Source of the DNA: Serratia quinivorans | GTDB lineage: Bacteria > Pseudomonadota > Gammaproteobacteria > Enterobacterales > Enterobacteriaceae | Direction: 5' to 3' | Assembly: GCF_946227985.1 (NCBI RefSeq) | Contig: NZ_CAMKGL010000002.1 | Location: 85,266 to 149,265, forward strand | Length of the DNA stretch: 64,000 nt | Part shown: positions 49,793-59,212 of the stretch, piece after piece | Numbering within the stretch: the stretch's first letter is position 1 | Layout: every line of letters begins with the position of its first letter | The notes under the pieces: generated by a model | What the model was told of the DNA's origin: nothing | The model's input: the letters and a program-made list of their open reading frames with translations, nothing else | The model's database searches: none | Made by a program: the position numbers and the translations under genes

Positions 49793-50896
49793 ATGAACGA
49801 GTCACACGTACTTGCTGAAGTCAGTAATGAGAACCAGACGCTGGTGGCGGTGGTTCAGCAAGATAGTCGGGCTGCCTATTTTTATATTTATCCTTCTGAA
49901 GAAAATAGCGAACGTTTTCAGGTGCGCGCCTGTTGGCTGCGTAACCTGGCGGCCGCGCCGCAGCAGGAAGACAGTGCGGCACTGGCACTGGGCCAACCAC
50001 CGATGCTGGCCGCCGAGTTTTGCCGCAATCTGGAGGGGGAAGCGCCACTGAACCCGGAAGGGCTGATGGTGGTCTGGACGGAGAGCGACGACGGTGCGGC
50101 GCTGTGGTATTACGGCCAACTGCTGGCGGTGATCCCTGGCTGGAGTCTGTATATCGACCACTCGGTGTGCTATTCCGCCAGTTGCATCAAGGAAAGCCCA
50201 TTGGCTTATCCGCTGGGATCCGCCTCCACGAATACTCAGTATGCGCTGGCAGAAAACACCCGCCAGTTCTGGCGCAGTTGGCAGCGGGAAGAGGGTAACC
50301 CATGGCCAAAAATGCAGAGCGACTATCAGGCGATTTACGATCAGCATTTTGGCCCTTCGGTGAAATACTACGCGATCGATCAGGGAAAATGGCCACCGAT
50401 GGCTATCACCCAACATGAGCGCGACGGCATCTACTATTTTCTCACCATGGGCGTCAGTATCCGCCCGATGCCGTGGGTGGAAATCCTGTTTAACGACGAC
50501 GCTTCCCGATACCGCCGCATGGAAATGGGCATCGCCATCGACGGTCAGTATATGACCGAGGAAAATGCGGTGCAGATGGCCAGCGCACTGGCCGGATTCG
50601 CCCACGCGCCATGGGCTAAAATTACCTGGTTTGGCGAAGGCCATACCCTGGAATCTGAGGTGGCACCACAGGGTTATGAGGGCTACGTGCTGTCCTCTTC
50701 GTTTTACCCCTATAGTGAACACCTGAACCTGCCGAAACAGTATGGCGACCCGGTGAATATTTTTTGGGCCAGCCCGGTATTTGAAGGCGAGCGCCTGCTG
50801 GCGCACGCGACGCCGAATGGCGGTCACGATCTGGTGAGTAAGTTGCGTGAACAGGGTGTTGAGCATATCTTCCGTCCGCGCCAACCGCTATGCTGA
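49793..50896 (+). CDS. Suppressor-of-fused (SUFU) domain protein
   Basis: A 367-residue cytoplasmic protein. The C-terminal half (about 195-360) resembles the SUFU domain: YDQHFGPSVKYYAIDQGKWPPMAI, YYFLTMGVSIRPMPWVEILF, RRMEMGIAIDG and the NIFWASPVFEGERLL motif before the end. The N-terminal half (1-170) is a different all-beta module (VAVVQQDSRAAYFYIYPSEENS, LMVVWTESDDGAALWYYGQL) that I do not recognise. Bacterial SUFU proteins often serve as immunity proteins in polymorphic toxin systems; no toxin lies nearby. A reading frame of similar length on the opposite strand is taken as incidental. Confidence 0.7.
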   Translation: MNESHVLAEVSNENQTLVAVVQQDSRAAYFYIYPSEENSERFQVRACWLRNLAAAPQQEDSAALALGQPPMLAAEFCRNLEGEAPLNPEGLMVVWTESDDGAALWYYGQLLAVIPGWSLYIDHSVCYSASCIKESPLAYPLGSASTNTQYALAENTRQFWRSWQREEGNPWPKMQSDYQAIYDQHFGPSVKYYAIDQGKWPPMAITQHERDGIYYFLTMGVSIRPMPWVEILFNDDASRYRRMEMGIAIDGQYMTEENAVQMASALAGFAHAPWAKITWFGEGHTLESEVAPQGYEGYVLSSSFYPYSEHLNLPKQYGDPVNIFWASPVFEGERLLAHATPNGGHDLVSKLREQGVEHIFRPRQPLC

Positions 50897-50923
50897 TCGT
50901 CGGTAAAATTCACGGGAGTTATC

Positions 50924-51451
50924 ATGACGTCCGCTCTGTTAATTATTGATGTGCAGCAAGGGTTGTTTACGCCGCCGCCGGCCGATGCCGAAGCGACGAT
51001 TGATCGCATTAACCGTTTGAGCACTGCTGCCCGTCGGGCTGGGGTACCGGTGATTTTTATCCAGCATCAGACTCCGGACGATGAGCTGGCGCACGGCAGC
51101 GATGCCTGGCAGATTGACGGCCGTTTGCAGGTGAAAGACGGCGATCATCGGGTGGAGAAAACCACGCCGGACTCCTTTCTGCGTACCGGATTGGGGCCGT
51201 TGCTGGTGGCCAACGGTGTTTCGCACCTGGTGGTTTGCGGCTACTCCAGTGAGTTTTGCGTCGACACCACCACCCGTCGTGCCGCCGGGTTAGGCTATCC
51301 GGTGACGCTGGCCGCCGACGCCCATACCAGTCACGACAAAGCCTACGCGACTGGCTTGCAGATCCGTGCTCATCACAACGCCACGTTGTCGAATATTGAA
51401 AGCTTTGGCGTGTTGATCAACGCGCTGCCGACGGCGGAAATTCACTTTTGA
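50924..51451 (+). CDS. Isochorismatase-like cysteine hydrolase
   Basis: A 175-residue alpha/beta hydrolase of the isochorismatase superfamily. The catalytic triad is Asp in LLIIDVQQGLF, Lys in VEKTTPDSF and Cys in GYSSEFCVDTTTR. The family hydrolyses amides or vinyl ethers (nicotinamide, N-carbamoylsarcosine, isochorismate); the specific substrate is unknown. It follows the SUFU gene by 27 bp and is probably co-transcribed with it. A GGGAGTTATC ribosome site precedes the ATG. Confidence 0.85.
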   Translation: MTSALLIIDVQQGLFTPPPADAEATIDRINRLSTAARRAGVPVIFIQHQTPDDELAHGSDAWQIDGRLQVKDGDHRVEKTTPDSFLRTGLGPLLVANGVSHLVVCGYSSEFCVDTTTRRAAGLGYPVTLAADAHTSHDKAYATGLQIRAHHNATLSNIESFGVLINALPTAEIHF

Positions 51452-51466
51452 TCGCCAGATAAAACA

Positions 51467-51492
51467 CGGGCCCGTTATACGCGGCGGGCCCG
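51467..51492. terminator. Hairpin between the isochorismatase-like and SDR genes
   Basis: Arms CGGGCCCG/CGGGCCCG lie between the two convergent genes. No long T-tract follows on either strand. Confidence 0.45.
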
Positions 51493-51562
51493 CTAGCGTT
51501 ATTTCAATCCCGCCCTGCGTGCTGCCACTTTGTCCGGCGCTGACCTACTCGGCTCTGTTTTC

Positions 51563-52309
51563 TTAACCGACCCGCGCACCGCCGTTAATCGAGGTGATGG
51601 TTCCGGTGACGAACGAGGCCTCTTTTGACGCCAGCCACAGTGCGGCGCTGGCGATGTCCTCCACCCGACCGGTGCGGCCCATCGGCGTTTCAGTGGCAAT
51701 GGCGTCAATGCGATCCTGCGGTAGTCCGGCGCCGAAGAAGCGAGTATCGGCGATAAACCCCGGCGCAATGGCGTTGACGGTAATCCCCAACTGGCCAAGT
51801 TCGCGTGCCAGACTGAGAGTAAAGCCCTGCACGCCGGCTTTGGCAGCGGAATAACCTAATGCACCCGCGCTGCCGCTGCCGCACTGGGCGGCAATCGAGC
51901 TCAGATTAATGATACGGCCGCCCGGTTTGCTCAGGTGTGGCAACATCGCCAGGGTAAACAGGAAGGTACTTTTCAGGTTCCCTTCGATCACCGCGTCCCA
52001 CTCTTGCTCGGCCTGCGCCAACGGCGTATTGGCGGCAATGACCCGGGTAAATCCGGCGTTGTTGATCAGGACATCTACCGTACCGAGATCGGCTGCCAAC
52101 TGAGCGACGACGTCTTCCACTGGCCCGCGGCGGCTCAAGTCCGCCGAATAGTAGCGGGTAGCGGGCCCTATTTCCTGCGCCGCCTGCCGCAGGCGTTGCG
52201 GGTCGCGCGCCACAATGGCGACACGGTAACCCTGTTGCGCCAGTTGTTGAGCGATGGCCAGCCCAATACCGCTGGAACCGCCGGTAACAATCGCTGTACG
52301 TTGCGTCAT
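51563..52309 (-). CDS. SDR family oxidoreductase
   Basis: A 248-residue short-chain dehydrogenase/reductase with the FabG-like classical layout: cofactor motif VTGGSSGIGLAIA, NNAG at about residue 86, the Ser/Tyr/Lys triad in NLSSIA, and YSAAKAG, and end GTITSINGGARVG. The residue after the first strand (VAIVARDPQRL) fits NADP preference. The substrate is unknown. Divergent from a LysR gene over 127 bp with an inverted repeat. Confidence 0.87.
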   Translation of the reverse strand: MTQRTAIVTGGSSGIGLAIAQQLAQQGYRVAIVARDPQRLRQAAQEIGPATRYYSADLSRRGPVEDVVAQLAADLGTVDVLINNAGFTRVIAANTPLAQAEQEWDAVIEGNLKSTFLFTLAMLPHLSKPGGRIINLSSIAAQCGSGSAGALGYSAAKAGVQGFTLSLARELGQLGITVNAIAPGFIADTRFFGAGLPQDRIDAIATETPMGRTGRVEDIASAALWLASKEASFVTGTITSINGGARVG

Positions 52310-52367
52310 AACTGTTCTCCTTTCTCGCCGAGCGCACCGGAATGGCGCAGCACTGTGCGGTCGGGAA

Positions 52368-52401
52368 AGTATTGGCTTTTGCTATTGATACATCCAATAC
52401 T
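52368..52401. promoter_or_regulatory. Inverted repeat in the SDR/LysR spacer
   Basis: Arms AGTATTGG and CCAATACT are separated by 18 bp in the divergent spacer. This is a good candidate operator for the LysR protein encoded at 52437. Confidence 0.55.
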
Positions 52402-52436
52402 CTATTCATGCTTTCAAAATACGAAAAAGGTATTGC

Positions 52437-53345
52437 GTGATTGAACTACGCCAACTGCGGCAATTTGTTGCCGTCGCGGAAGAAATGAGCTTTCACCGCG
52501 CCGCCGAGCGCTTGCATATGGCACAACCCCCGCTGACGGCCGCTATTCGAAAGATTGAGCAGGAGCTGGGCGTGCTGCTGCTGGAACGCGGCAACCGCGT
52601 CACCAGGATCACCGAAGCGGGGCAAGTGTTTCTGATTGAGGCGCGGCGCACGTTGGCGCAGTTTGAACGCACCCTCGGCAATACCCGACGTGCGGCACGC
52701 GGCCTGACGGAGTCGTTGCGTCTGACCTTCGTCGACAGCACGGTAAACGCTCTGTTGCCCGGCATTCTGCGGCAGTTTCGCCAGGCGCATCCGCAGGCGG
52801 AGTTTCACCTGCAGGAGGCGACGACCGCCGAGCAATTGATCGCCCTGCGCGATGACCGCGCCGACATTGGCATGGTAGTGCTACCGGTAACGCCGCAAGA
52901 GGGCTTGCAGATCCTGCCTTTCCTGTTCGATCGCATGGTGCTGGCATTGCCGGAAAACCACCCGCTGGCGGCGCAGCAGCAAGTGACGTTGAGCAGCCTG
53001 GCCGATCAACCCTGGGTGCTGTTTCCGGCGCATTACGGCCCCGGTATGCACACGGCGATCCTGCAGGCCTGTGCGGTGGCGGGATTCAGTCCGCATATCG
53101 TGCAGGAGGCACGGCAGATGCAGACCATCGGCGGGCTGGTGGCGGGCGGTGTGGGGATAGCGTTGATGCCGGCCCTGTTTGCAAGACTGCAATCGCCCGG
53201 CGTGGTGTTCCGCGAACTGAACGGCACAGGCAGCCCGGTAGCCTATACGCTGGCGCTGGCGTGGCGCACGGCTTCACCGCTGACGGACGCTTTTTGTCGT
53301 ATTGCCGCTGAACAGGCGCTGAATTTGGCAACCTGCGGTGATTGA
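52437..53345 (+). CDS. LysR-type regulator (GTG start), divergent from the SDR gene
   Basis: A 302-residue LysR regulator related to the BenM/CatM group (IELRQLRQFVAVAEEMSFHRAAERLHMAQPPLTAAI). The start is GTG at 52437, preceded by AAAAAGG. It is divergent from the SDR gene. Its stop codon lies next to a perfect TTGACA box, and the trp-type leader follows at 53378. Confidence 0.87.
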   Translation: MIELRQLRQFVAVAEEMSFHRAAERLHMAQPPLTAAIRKIEQELGVLLLERGNRVTRITEAGQVFLIEARRTLAQFERTLGNTRRAARGLTESLRLTFVDSTVNALLPGILRQFRQAHPQAEFHLQEATTAEQLIALRDDRADIGMVVLPVTPQEGLQILPFLFDRMVLALPENHPLAAQQQVTLSSLADQPWVLFPAHYGPGMHTAILQACAVAGFSPHIVQEARQMQTIGGLVAGGVGIALMPALFARLQSPGVVFRELNGTGSPVAYTLALAWRTASPLTDAFCRIAAEQALNLATCGD

Positions 53346-53371
53346 CAATACGCATACAGGGGGGATACCTT
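53342..53371 (+). promoter_or_regulatory. Candidate promoter of the trpS2 leader
   Basis: A perfect TTGACA -35 box at 53342-53347 overlaps the end of the LysR gene. The -10 is weak (GATACC or TACCTT, 16-18 bp downstream). Transcription would begin close to the leader ATG, which may make that frame nearly leaderless. An upstream promoter cannot be excluded. Confidence 0.4.
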
Positions 53372-53377
53372 AAAAGC

Positions 53378-53431
53378 ATGAATATACCGATGCAATCCAC
53401 AGTTAATCAGTCCTGGTGGCGCCTCTTCTGA
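53378..53431 (+). CDS. Trp leader peptide of the auxiliary trpS
   Basis: A 17-residue reading frame, MNIPMQSTVNQSWWRLF, with tandem Trp codons at 53414-53419 and a TGA stop at 53429-53431. E. coli trpL also ends in a WWR-containing motif. It lies immediately before a full set of attenuator segments and 100 bp upstream of trpS2. The ribosome site is poor: GGGGGG lies 13 bases before the ATG. An in-frame ATG at 53390 or a TTG at 53342 are alternative starts. The frame and the Trp pair are independent of which start is used. Confidence 0.7.
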   Translation: MNIPMQSTVNQSWWRLF

Positions 53432-53490
53432 AGGCGGCACGGGTATTCACACCTCTTTTCAATGCCGCCGGTTCTGGCGGCATTTTTATT
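53420..53490 (+). promoter_or_regulatory. Transcription attenuator with mutually exclusive hairpins
   Basis: Segment 1 CGCCT (53420-53424) can pair with segment 2 AGGCG (53432-53436). Segment 2 GGCGGCA (53433-53439) can instead pair with segment 3 TGCCGCC (53463-53469). Segment 3 with segment 4 forms the terminator ATGCCGCC/GGCGGCAT (53462-53483) followed by TTTTATT. Segments 2 and 4 share the heptamer GGCGGCA, the hallmark of an attenuator. A ribosome stalled at the Trp codons would cover segment 1 and favour the 2:3 antiterminator. Confidence 0.8.
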
Positions 53491-53497
53491 GCGTTGA

Positions 53498-54538
<1,041 letters not shown>

Positions 54539-54565
54539 ATACCGGCCCCTGTGTTGGGAGGGGCG

Positions 54566-55924
54566 TCAGGCGGCGCTGTCAACGATCGGGTGTTTAACCA
54601 CGAAGATATACGACAGCGCGCCGATGACGGTAAAGCAGGAGCAGAGGGTAAGGGCCAGGCTGAAAGAGTGGGTGGTATCCAGGATCCAACCGGTGACCAC
54701 TGGCGCGAACGAGGCAAAGATAAAGCTGGCAAAGTTTTGAATGCTGCCGACCGAAGCGGTCATGCGTGAATTCACCGCCACGTGGATCAGGCCCCAGCAG
54801 GAGGTACCCGCAAAGTGGATGCAAAACAGCGCCATGCCGATCAGCAATACCGCGCTGTAAGTGGTGGTGGCCTGAGCGACCACGGCGGTAAAGGAAGCGG
54901 ACAGCAACATACCGGCGACGATGCAAATTTTACGGCTTTTCAGCGGTGCCATGCCGCGACGCACCAAAAAGTCGGTGACGAAGCCGTTCGACAACATGCC
55001 GGCGGCGCCAAACAGGAACGGAATGGCACTCAGCAGTCCGGTGCTTTTCAGATCCAGATGATAAGTGGTCTGCAGATAACCCGGCAGCCAGGCCAGGTAT
55101 AGCCAGGCGGTGTAGTTAATGCCGCTGAAGCCAATCATCATGCCCCACATGGTACGGTTCCTGAACAGTGCGCGCCATTCGCGAAAGTTCATCGGTTCAG
55201 AGCGGGCGCTGACGCTACCGGCATTCAAATAAGCCTGTTCCTGAGCGCTCAGGCTGACGTCCTGTCGGTTGCGATACAGCATGTACCAGCCGATGGACAG
55301 TGCGATACCCAAAACGCCGATGGTGATAAACATGCCGCGCCATCCGAAGGCCAGCATCATGGCGGTGAGGATCGGTGGGCTGATTGCCAGCCCGATGGTC
55401 GAAGCGGCATTAAAAATCCCCATCGGCATGCCGCGATCCTTGATATTGAACCAGTCGTTGATCACTTTCACGCCGCAGGGGTTCATGGGGGCTTCGCCAA
55501 TCCCCAGCCCGATACGTACCCAGATAAATTGGGTGAAGCTGTGGATCATGCCGGACAGCGTCTGGAATACCGACCAGACAAACAAGCCGATCCCCAGCAT
55601 GATGCGTGGACCTTTACGATCCAGCAGCAGGCCGCAGGGCAACTGGGCGATGCCATAGGCCAGGGAGAATGCCGACAGCAACAAGCCGATTTCGGTACCG
55701 CTCAGCCCCATTTCTTGCCGGATGGTGGAGTTCGCCACTGAGAGCGAGCTGCGGTCAAGAAAGTTGATTATGGCTGCCAAAAATAACAGCACCATGGCTG
55801 TGGTTTGAATTTTTTTAATTCTGGCCGAGCGGACCAGCATTCCCTCAGGCGGCATCGGAATTATGTGATCGGAATAGGGTTCACCCTGTTCCTTCCCGGT
55901 ATTAATCGTATGACTTCTTTCCAT
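54566..55924 (-). CDS. lgoT: L-galactonate transporter LgoT
   Basis: A 452-residue MFS transporter of the anion:cation symporter family with twelve helices. It closely follows E. coli LgoT (YjjL): IKKIQTTAMVLLFLAAIINF, LDRSSLSVANSTIRQEMGLS, GIGEAPMNPCGVKVINDWFN, FSGINYTAWLYLAWLPGYLQ. It imports L-galactonate by proton symport. ATG 55924 follows GGAGGATAAA, so the full N-terminal extension is used. Same strand as lgoR, 225 bp downstream of it. Confidence 0.94.
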   Translation of the reverse strand: MERSHTINTGKEQGEPYSDHIIPMPPEGMLVRSARIKKIQTTAMVLLFLAAIINFLDRSSLSVANSTIRQEMGLSGTEIGLLLSAFSLAYGIAQLPCGLLLDRKGPRIMLGIGLFVWSVFQTLSGMIHSFTQFIWVRIGLGIGEAPMNPCGVKVINDWFNIKDRGMPMGIFNAASTIGLAISPPILTAMMLAFGWRGMFITIGVLGIALSIGWYMLYRNRQDVSLSAQEQAYLNAGSVSARSEPMNFREWRALFRNRTMWGMMIGFSGINYTAWLYLAWLPGYLQTTYHLDLKSTGLLSAIPFLFGAAGMLSNGFVTDFLVRRGMAPLKSRKICIVAGMLLSASFTAVVAQATTTYSAVLLIGMALFCIHFAGTSCWGLIHVAVNSRMTASVGSIQNFASFIFASFAPVVTGWILDTTHSFSLALTLCSCFTVIGALSYIFVVKHPIVDSAA

Positions 55925-56149
55925 TTTATCCTCCAGAATTTCGCATTAATAATATTTATTATTCCGGGTATTCCCCTGGGTGGTGTCTTAATGAAGGTAT
56001 TAGCAGGTGGTCGGCAGTAAGCCTAGAGGGCGAAATATTTTAGGCGGTGGGTTTTGTTACGGTTCCGTGCGACAGCCAGTATTTTGCTGCTTTTTATCGG
56101 TTTTAAATGACGTCAGGGTGTTTTTTATCGATAAAAAACACCCTGCAGC
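55925..56149. promoter_or_regulatory. lgoR-lgoT intergenic region with a perfect palindrome
   Basis: The spacer carries the likely lgoT promoter. At 56114-56145 lies a perfect 32-bp palindrome with 16-base arms CAGGGTGTTTTTTATC and GATAAAAAACACCCTG. It starts 5 bp beyond the lgoR stop and may be an lgoR terminator, a GntR operator, or both. Confidence 0.6.
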
Positions 56150-57055
56150 TCACACGATGGCCTGATTGAGTGAGCGGATCATCGACTGTTTGGCGGTATC
56201 CAAATGGCGGTGCAGCGCGTTGATGGCTTCCTGATCGTTACGGCAAATAAGCGCGCTGAGAATGGTCATGTGTTCTTCAATGGCAATGATATTACGCTGT
56301 TTAAGATCGGTCTCATCCCACTGATAATGGAAGTGGAAAATCACCGAAATAATCTCCAGCGACTGATTGAAAAAAGGGTTATTGGCGGCGGAAAGGATCA
56401 GCTGGTGGAAGTCGCGGTCCAGCTGGGAAAACAGGCGATAATTGTCGCTGATGTCTTCCCGCAGTTGGCGGTGGCGGCTCAGCAGTTCCTTGGCCTGTAG
56501 CCAGCGTGGGTCATGCGCCGGCAGATTGATAAAGTGGGACAGGGCGTGCGTTTCCAGCATCTGGCGCAGCTCAAACAGCTGTTCGGCATAACGCTGGTCA
56601 AACTGCTTCATGCGCCATTGCCCGCGCTTGCTGCTTTCGATCAGATTGTAACGGCTGAAGTGCAGCAGAAATTCCCGCACCACCACCGGGCTCACATTGA
56701 CCGCGCGCGCCAGTTGCAGCTCGCTGAAGCTGTCCCCGGCGCGCAGCAGTTTCTGATTAATCATTTGGTAGAACGCTTTTTCGAACCTTTTTCCCTGTTC
56801 GTCCAGAGAAGGGCTTTGGCAGTCGAAGCCGTCTTCCGGCTGTGGCTGGCGTAAAATCACATAGTCGTCGCCGACCTTTTCCAGCACGCCGCGTTGGAAC
56901 AAATGCGTCAACGTATGGCGCACCGTGGTGCGGCTGATATTGTACATTTCGGCCAATGCGGCCTGGGACGGCAGCGGAGAGCGCAGGTGGCTATTGTTGA
57001 TGCTGTCGATCATCTGGTTAACCACGTTGTGGCGCAGGTTCTGGGTTCTGCTCAT
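56150..57055 (-). CDS. lgoR: GntR family regulator LgoR
   Basis: A 301-residue GntR regulator with two N-terminal winged helices (residues 10-60: HLRSPLPSQAALAEMYNISRTTVRHTLTHL; and 85-145: KLLRAGDSFSELQLARAVNVSPVVVREFLLH) and a C-terminal FCD-type ligand domain. Synteny with E. coli yjjM-yjjL-yjjN identifies it as the L-galactonate regulator. The two-HTH layout is characteristic of that group. It faces lgoD over a 138-bp spacer. Confidence 0.88.
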   Translation of the reverse strand: MSRTQNLRHNVVNQMIDSINNSHLRSPLPSQAALAEMYNISRTTVRHTLTHLFQRGVLEKVGDDYVILRQPQPEDGFDCQSPSLDEQGKRFEKAFYQMINQKLLRAGDSFSELQLARAVNVSPVVVREFLLHFSRYNLIESSKRGQWRMKQFDQRYAEQLFELRQMLETHALSHFINLPAHDPRWLQAKELLSRHRQLREDISDNYRLFSQLDRDFHQLILSAANNPFFNQSLEIISVIFHFHYQWDETDLKQRNIIAIEEHMTILSALICRNDQEAINALHRHLDTAKQSMIRSLNQAIV

Positions 57056-57067
57056 GCGAGCCTCGGA

Positions 57068-57090
57068 TGTTTTTTATCTATTTAAAACCA
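57068..57090. promoter_or_regulatory. Candidate LgoR site before lgoR/lgoD
   Basis: The 11-mer TGTTTTTTATC at 57068-57078 is identical to one half of the palindrome at 56114-56145, followed by a diverged second half TATTTAAAACC. It sits just upstream of the lgoR start, where autoregulation would act. Confidence 0.45.
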
Positions 57091-57193
57091 ATTTAAAGCG
57101 GTTTATTTTGTACTGCTTCACAGATTTCGCCTCCGACTTCATGCTTGCCGGCGCTTTTATTTAATAACTCTTCCCATAAATAAAGGGGAGGTT

Positions 57194-58216
57194 ATGAAAA
57201 CAATGAAAGTATTAGTTCTCGAGCAACCAACGAAATTAATTTATCAGCAGCGTCCGGCACCTATTCCTGCGCAGGCCGAAGCGGTAATCAAAATGATTAC
57301 CGTGGGTATTTGCGGCACGGATATTCACGCCTGGTCCGGTCAGCAACCTTTCTTTAGTTATCCGCGGGTCCTGGGCCACGAAATATGCGGCGAGATTGTC
57401 AGCCTGGGCAGTCAGACGGCCGGCTGGCAGGTAGGGCAGCGCGTGACGGTGATGCCCTATCTTTCCTGCCATCATTGCGGTGCCTGCCAGAGTGGCAAAA
57501 CCAACTGCTGCGAGAATATTTCGGTGATTGGCGTACATCAGGACGGCGGCTTTTGCGAGTATCTCAGCGTGCCGGTCAGCAACCTGCTGGCGGTGGACGA
57601 CGTGGCGCCAGAGGCCGCAGCCCTGATTGAGCCGTTTGCCATCAGCGCTCATGCGGTTCGCCGCGCGGCCATAGCGCCGGACGATCCGTTATTGGTGGTG
57701 GGAGCCGGGCCCATCGGCCTGGGGGTGGCGGCGATCGCCAAGGCTGACGGGGCGCAGGTGGTGGTGGTTGATACCAGCGCCGAACGGCGGCGGCATGTTG
57801 AGCAGGTGCTGCAACTACCGACGCTCGATCCGCAGGATGACCAGTTTGAAGCCCGGCTGCGCGGCCATTTTGGCGGCATGCTGGCGGCTAAAGTGATCGA
57901 TGCCACCGGCAGCCGACAGGCGATGAACAATGCCGTCAACCTGATCCGTCACGGCGGTAGCATCGTTTTTGTTGGGCTGTTCAAGGGGGATTTGCAATTC
58001 TCGGACCCCGAGTTCCACAAAAAAGAAACCACCCTGATGGGCAGTCGCAATGCGACCGAAGAGGATTTCGCCAAGGTCGGCCGTCTGATGGCGGCAGGCG
58101 CGATCACCGCCCGAATGATGTTGTCCCACCATTTCGATTTCGACAGCCTGGCGCAGCATTATGAAGAGCAGGTGATCAATAACAAGCAGCTGATTAAAGG
58201 CCTTATTCGCTTTTAA
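57194..58216 (+). CDS. lgoD: L-galactonate 5-dehydrogenase LgoD
   Basis: A 340-residue zinc-dependent medium-chain dehydrogenase that oxidises L-galactonate to D-tagaturonate with NAD. It follows E. coli LgoD (YjjN): GICGTDIHAWSGQQPFFSYP, GHEICGEI, the structural-zinc cysteines CHHCGACQSGKTNCC, SVIGVHQDGGF, and FVGLFKGDLQFSDPEFHKKE. GGGGAGG precedes the ATG. It is divergent from lgoR and the only lgo gene on this strand. Confidence 0.94.
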   Translation: MKTMKVLVLEQPTKLIYQQRPAPIPAQAEAVIKMITVGICGTDIHAWSGQQPFFSYPRVLGHEICGEIVSLGSQTAGWQVGQRVTVMPYLSCHHCGACQSGKTNCCENISVIGVHQDGGFCEYLSVPVSNLLAVDDVAPEAAALIEPFAISAHAVRRAAIAPDDPLLVVGAGPIGLGVAAIAKADGAQVVVVDTSAERRRHVEQVLQLPTLDPQDDQFEARLRGHFGGMLAAKVIDATGSRQAMNNAVNLIRHGGSIVFVGLFKGDLQFSDPEFHKKETTLMGSRNATEEDFAKVGRLMAAGAITARMMLSHHFDFDSLAQHYEEQVINNKQLIKGLIRF

Positions 58217-58222
58217 CCCCAG

Positions 58223-58251
58223 CGGGAAATGGCGGCATTCGTCATTTCCCG
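58223..58251 (+). terminator. Hairpin after lgoD
   Basis: Nine-base arms CGGGAAATG/CATTTCCCG start 6 bp after the lgoD stop. No T-tract follows, so it may only stabilise the end or stop transcription weakly. Confidence 0.45.
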
Positions 58252-58335
58252 GCCATAAAACCATCATCCCGTTGTCACAAAGTTATTCGTTAATAGGTGC
58301 CCATAATGATTAGTCACTGAAACCAGAGAAATCAT

Positions 58336-59169
58336 ATGGGTCAGGCACAGTTAAAACTAGCAACTACCGACTTTCCAGGGCAACAACCGCTATCATCCCG
58401 CAAGGTGTTATCGGTAAAAGGCTTGGGCAAAGCTTATAAATCACAGCAACGGGTGCTGGACGATATCAACTTCGACCTGCACGTTGGCGAGTTCGTGGCG
58501 GTGATCGGCCGTTCCGGCGCCGGTAAATCTACACTGCTGCACACCCTGAACGGCACCATACCTTCGAGCTGCGGCGAAATGCTGCACTTTGAAGATGACG
58601 GTGTGGCACTGGACATCGCGCAGCTGGGCGCCCGCCAAATGCGCCAATGGCGTGCCCGCTGCGGCATGATCTTCCAGGACTTCTGCCTGGTACCGCGGCT
58701 GGACGTGATAACCAACGTGCTGTTGGGCCGTCTGAGCCACACTTCTACCCTGAAATCCTTCTTCAAACTGTTTGATGACGCTGACCGCGCCCGCGCCATC
58801 GAACTGTTGCAATGGCTCAATATGCTGCCGCATGCGTTGCAGCGCGCCGAGAACCTGTCCGGTGGCCAGATGCAGCGCGTAGCGATCTGCCGTGCGCTGA
58901 TGCAAAACCCCAAAATTCTGCTGGCCGATGAGCCAGTGGCCTCACTCGATCCAAAAAACACCCGCCGCATTATGGATGCGCTGCAAAAAGTCAGTGAAAA
59001 CGACATCGCGGTGATGGTGAATCTGCACTCGGTCGAACTGGTGAAAGAATATTGCACCCGGGTGATTGGTATTGCCCAGGGCAAAATTGTGTTTGACGGT
59101 CATCCGTCGCAACTGAACGAACGGATACTGCACCAGCTGTATGGCGAGGACGCCAATCAGATCCATTGA
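58336..59169 (+). CDS. phnC: Phosphonate-type ABC ATPase (PhnC-like)
   Basis: A 277-residue ATPase. Walker [12 protein letters not shown], signature [15 protein letters not shown], Walker [14 protein letters not shown], switch NLHSVEL. The short N-terminal extension of about 25 residues is unusual for PhnC. It is the first gene of a four-gene operon with a binding protein and two permeases. No C-P lyase genes are seen, so the cargo could be phosphonate, phosphite or phosphate ester. Confidence 0.87.
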   Translation: MGQAQLKLATTDFPGQQPLSSRKVLSVKGLGKAYKSQQRVLDDINFDLHVGEFVAVIGRSGAGKSTLLHTLNGTIPSSCGEMLHFEDDGVALDIAQLGARQMRQWRARCGMIFQDFCLVPRLDVITNVLLGRLSHTSTLKSFFKLFDDADRARAIELLQWLNMLPHALQRAENLSGGQMQRVAICRALMQNPKILLADEPVASLDPKNTRRIMDALQKVSENDIAVMVNLHSVELVKEYCTRVIGIAQGKIVFDGHPSQLNERILHQLYGEDANQIH

Positions 59170-59212
59170 AACCCTTATTTTCACTTTTACCTTACACACA
59201 CAAGGCAGCGTA

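Noticed and set aside
49802-50884. 360-codon open frame antisense to the SUFU gene
   Set aside because: The plus-strand product has recognisable SUFU segments and a coherent domain layout; the antisense product is Arg/His-rich without structure.
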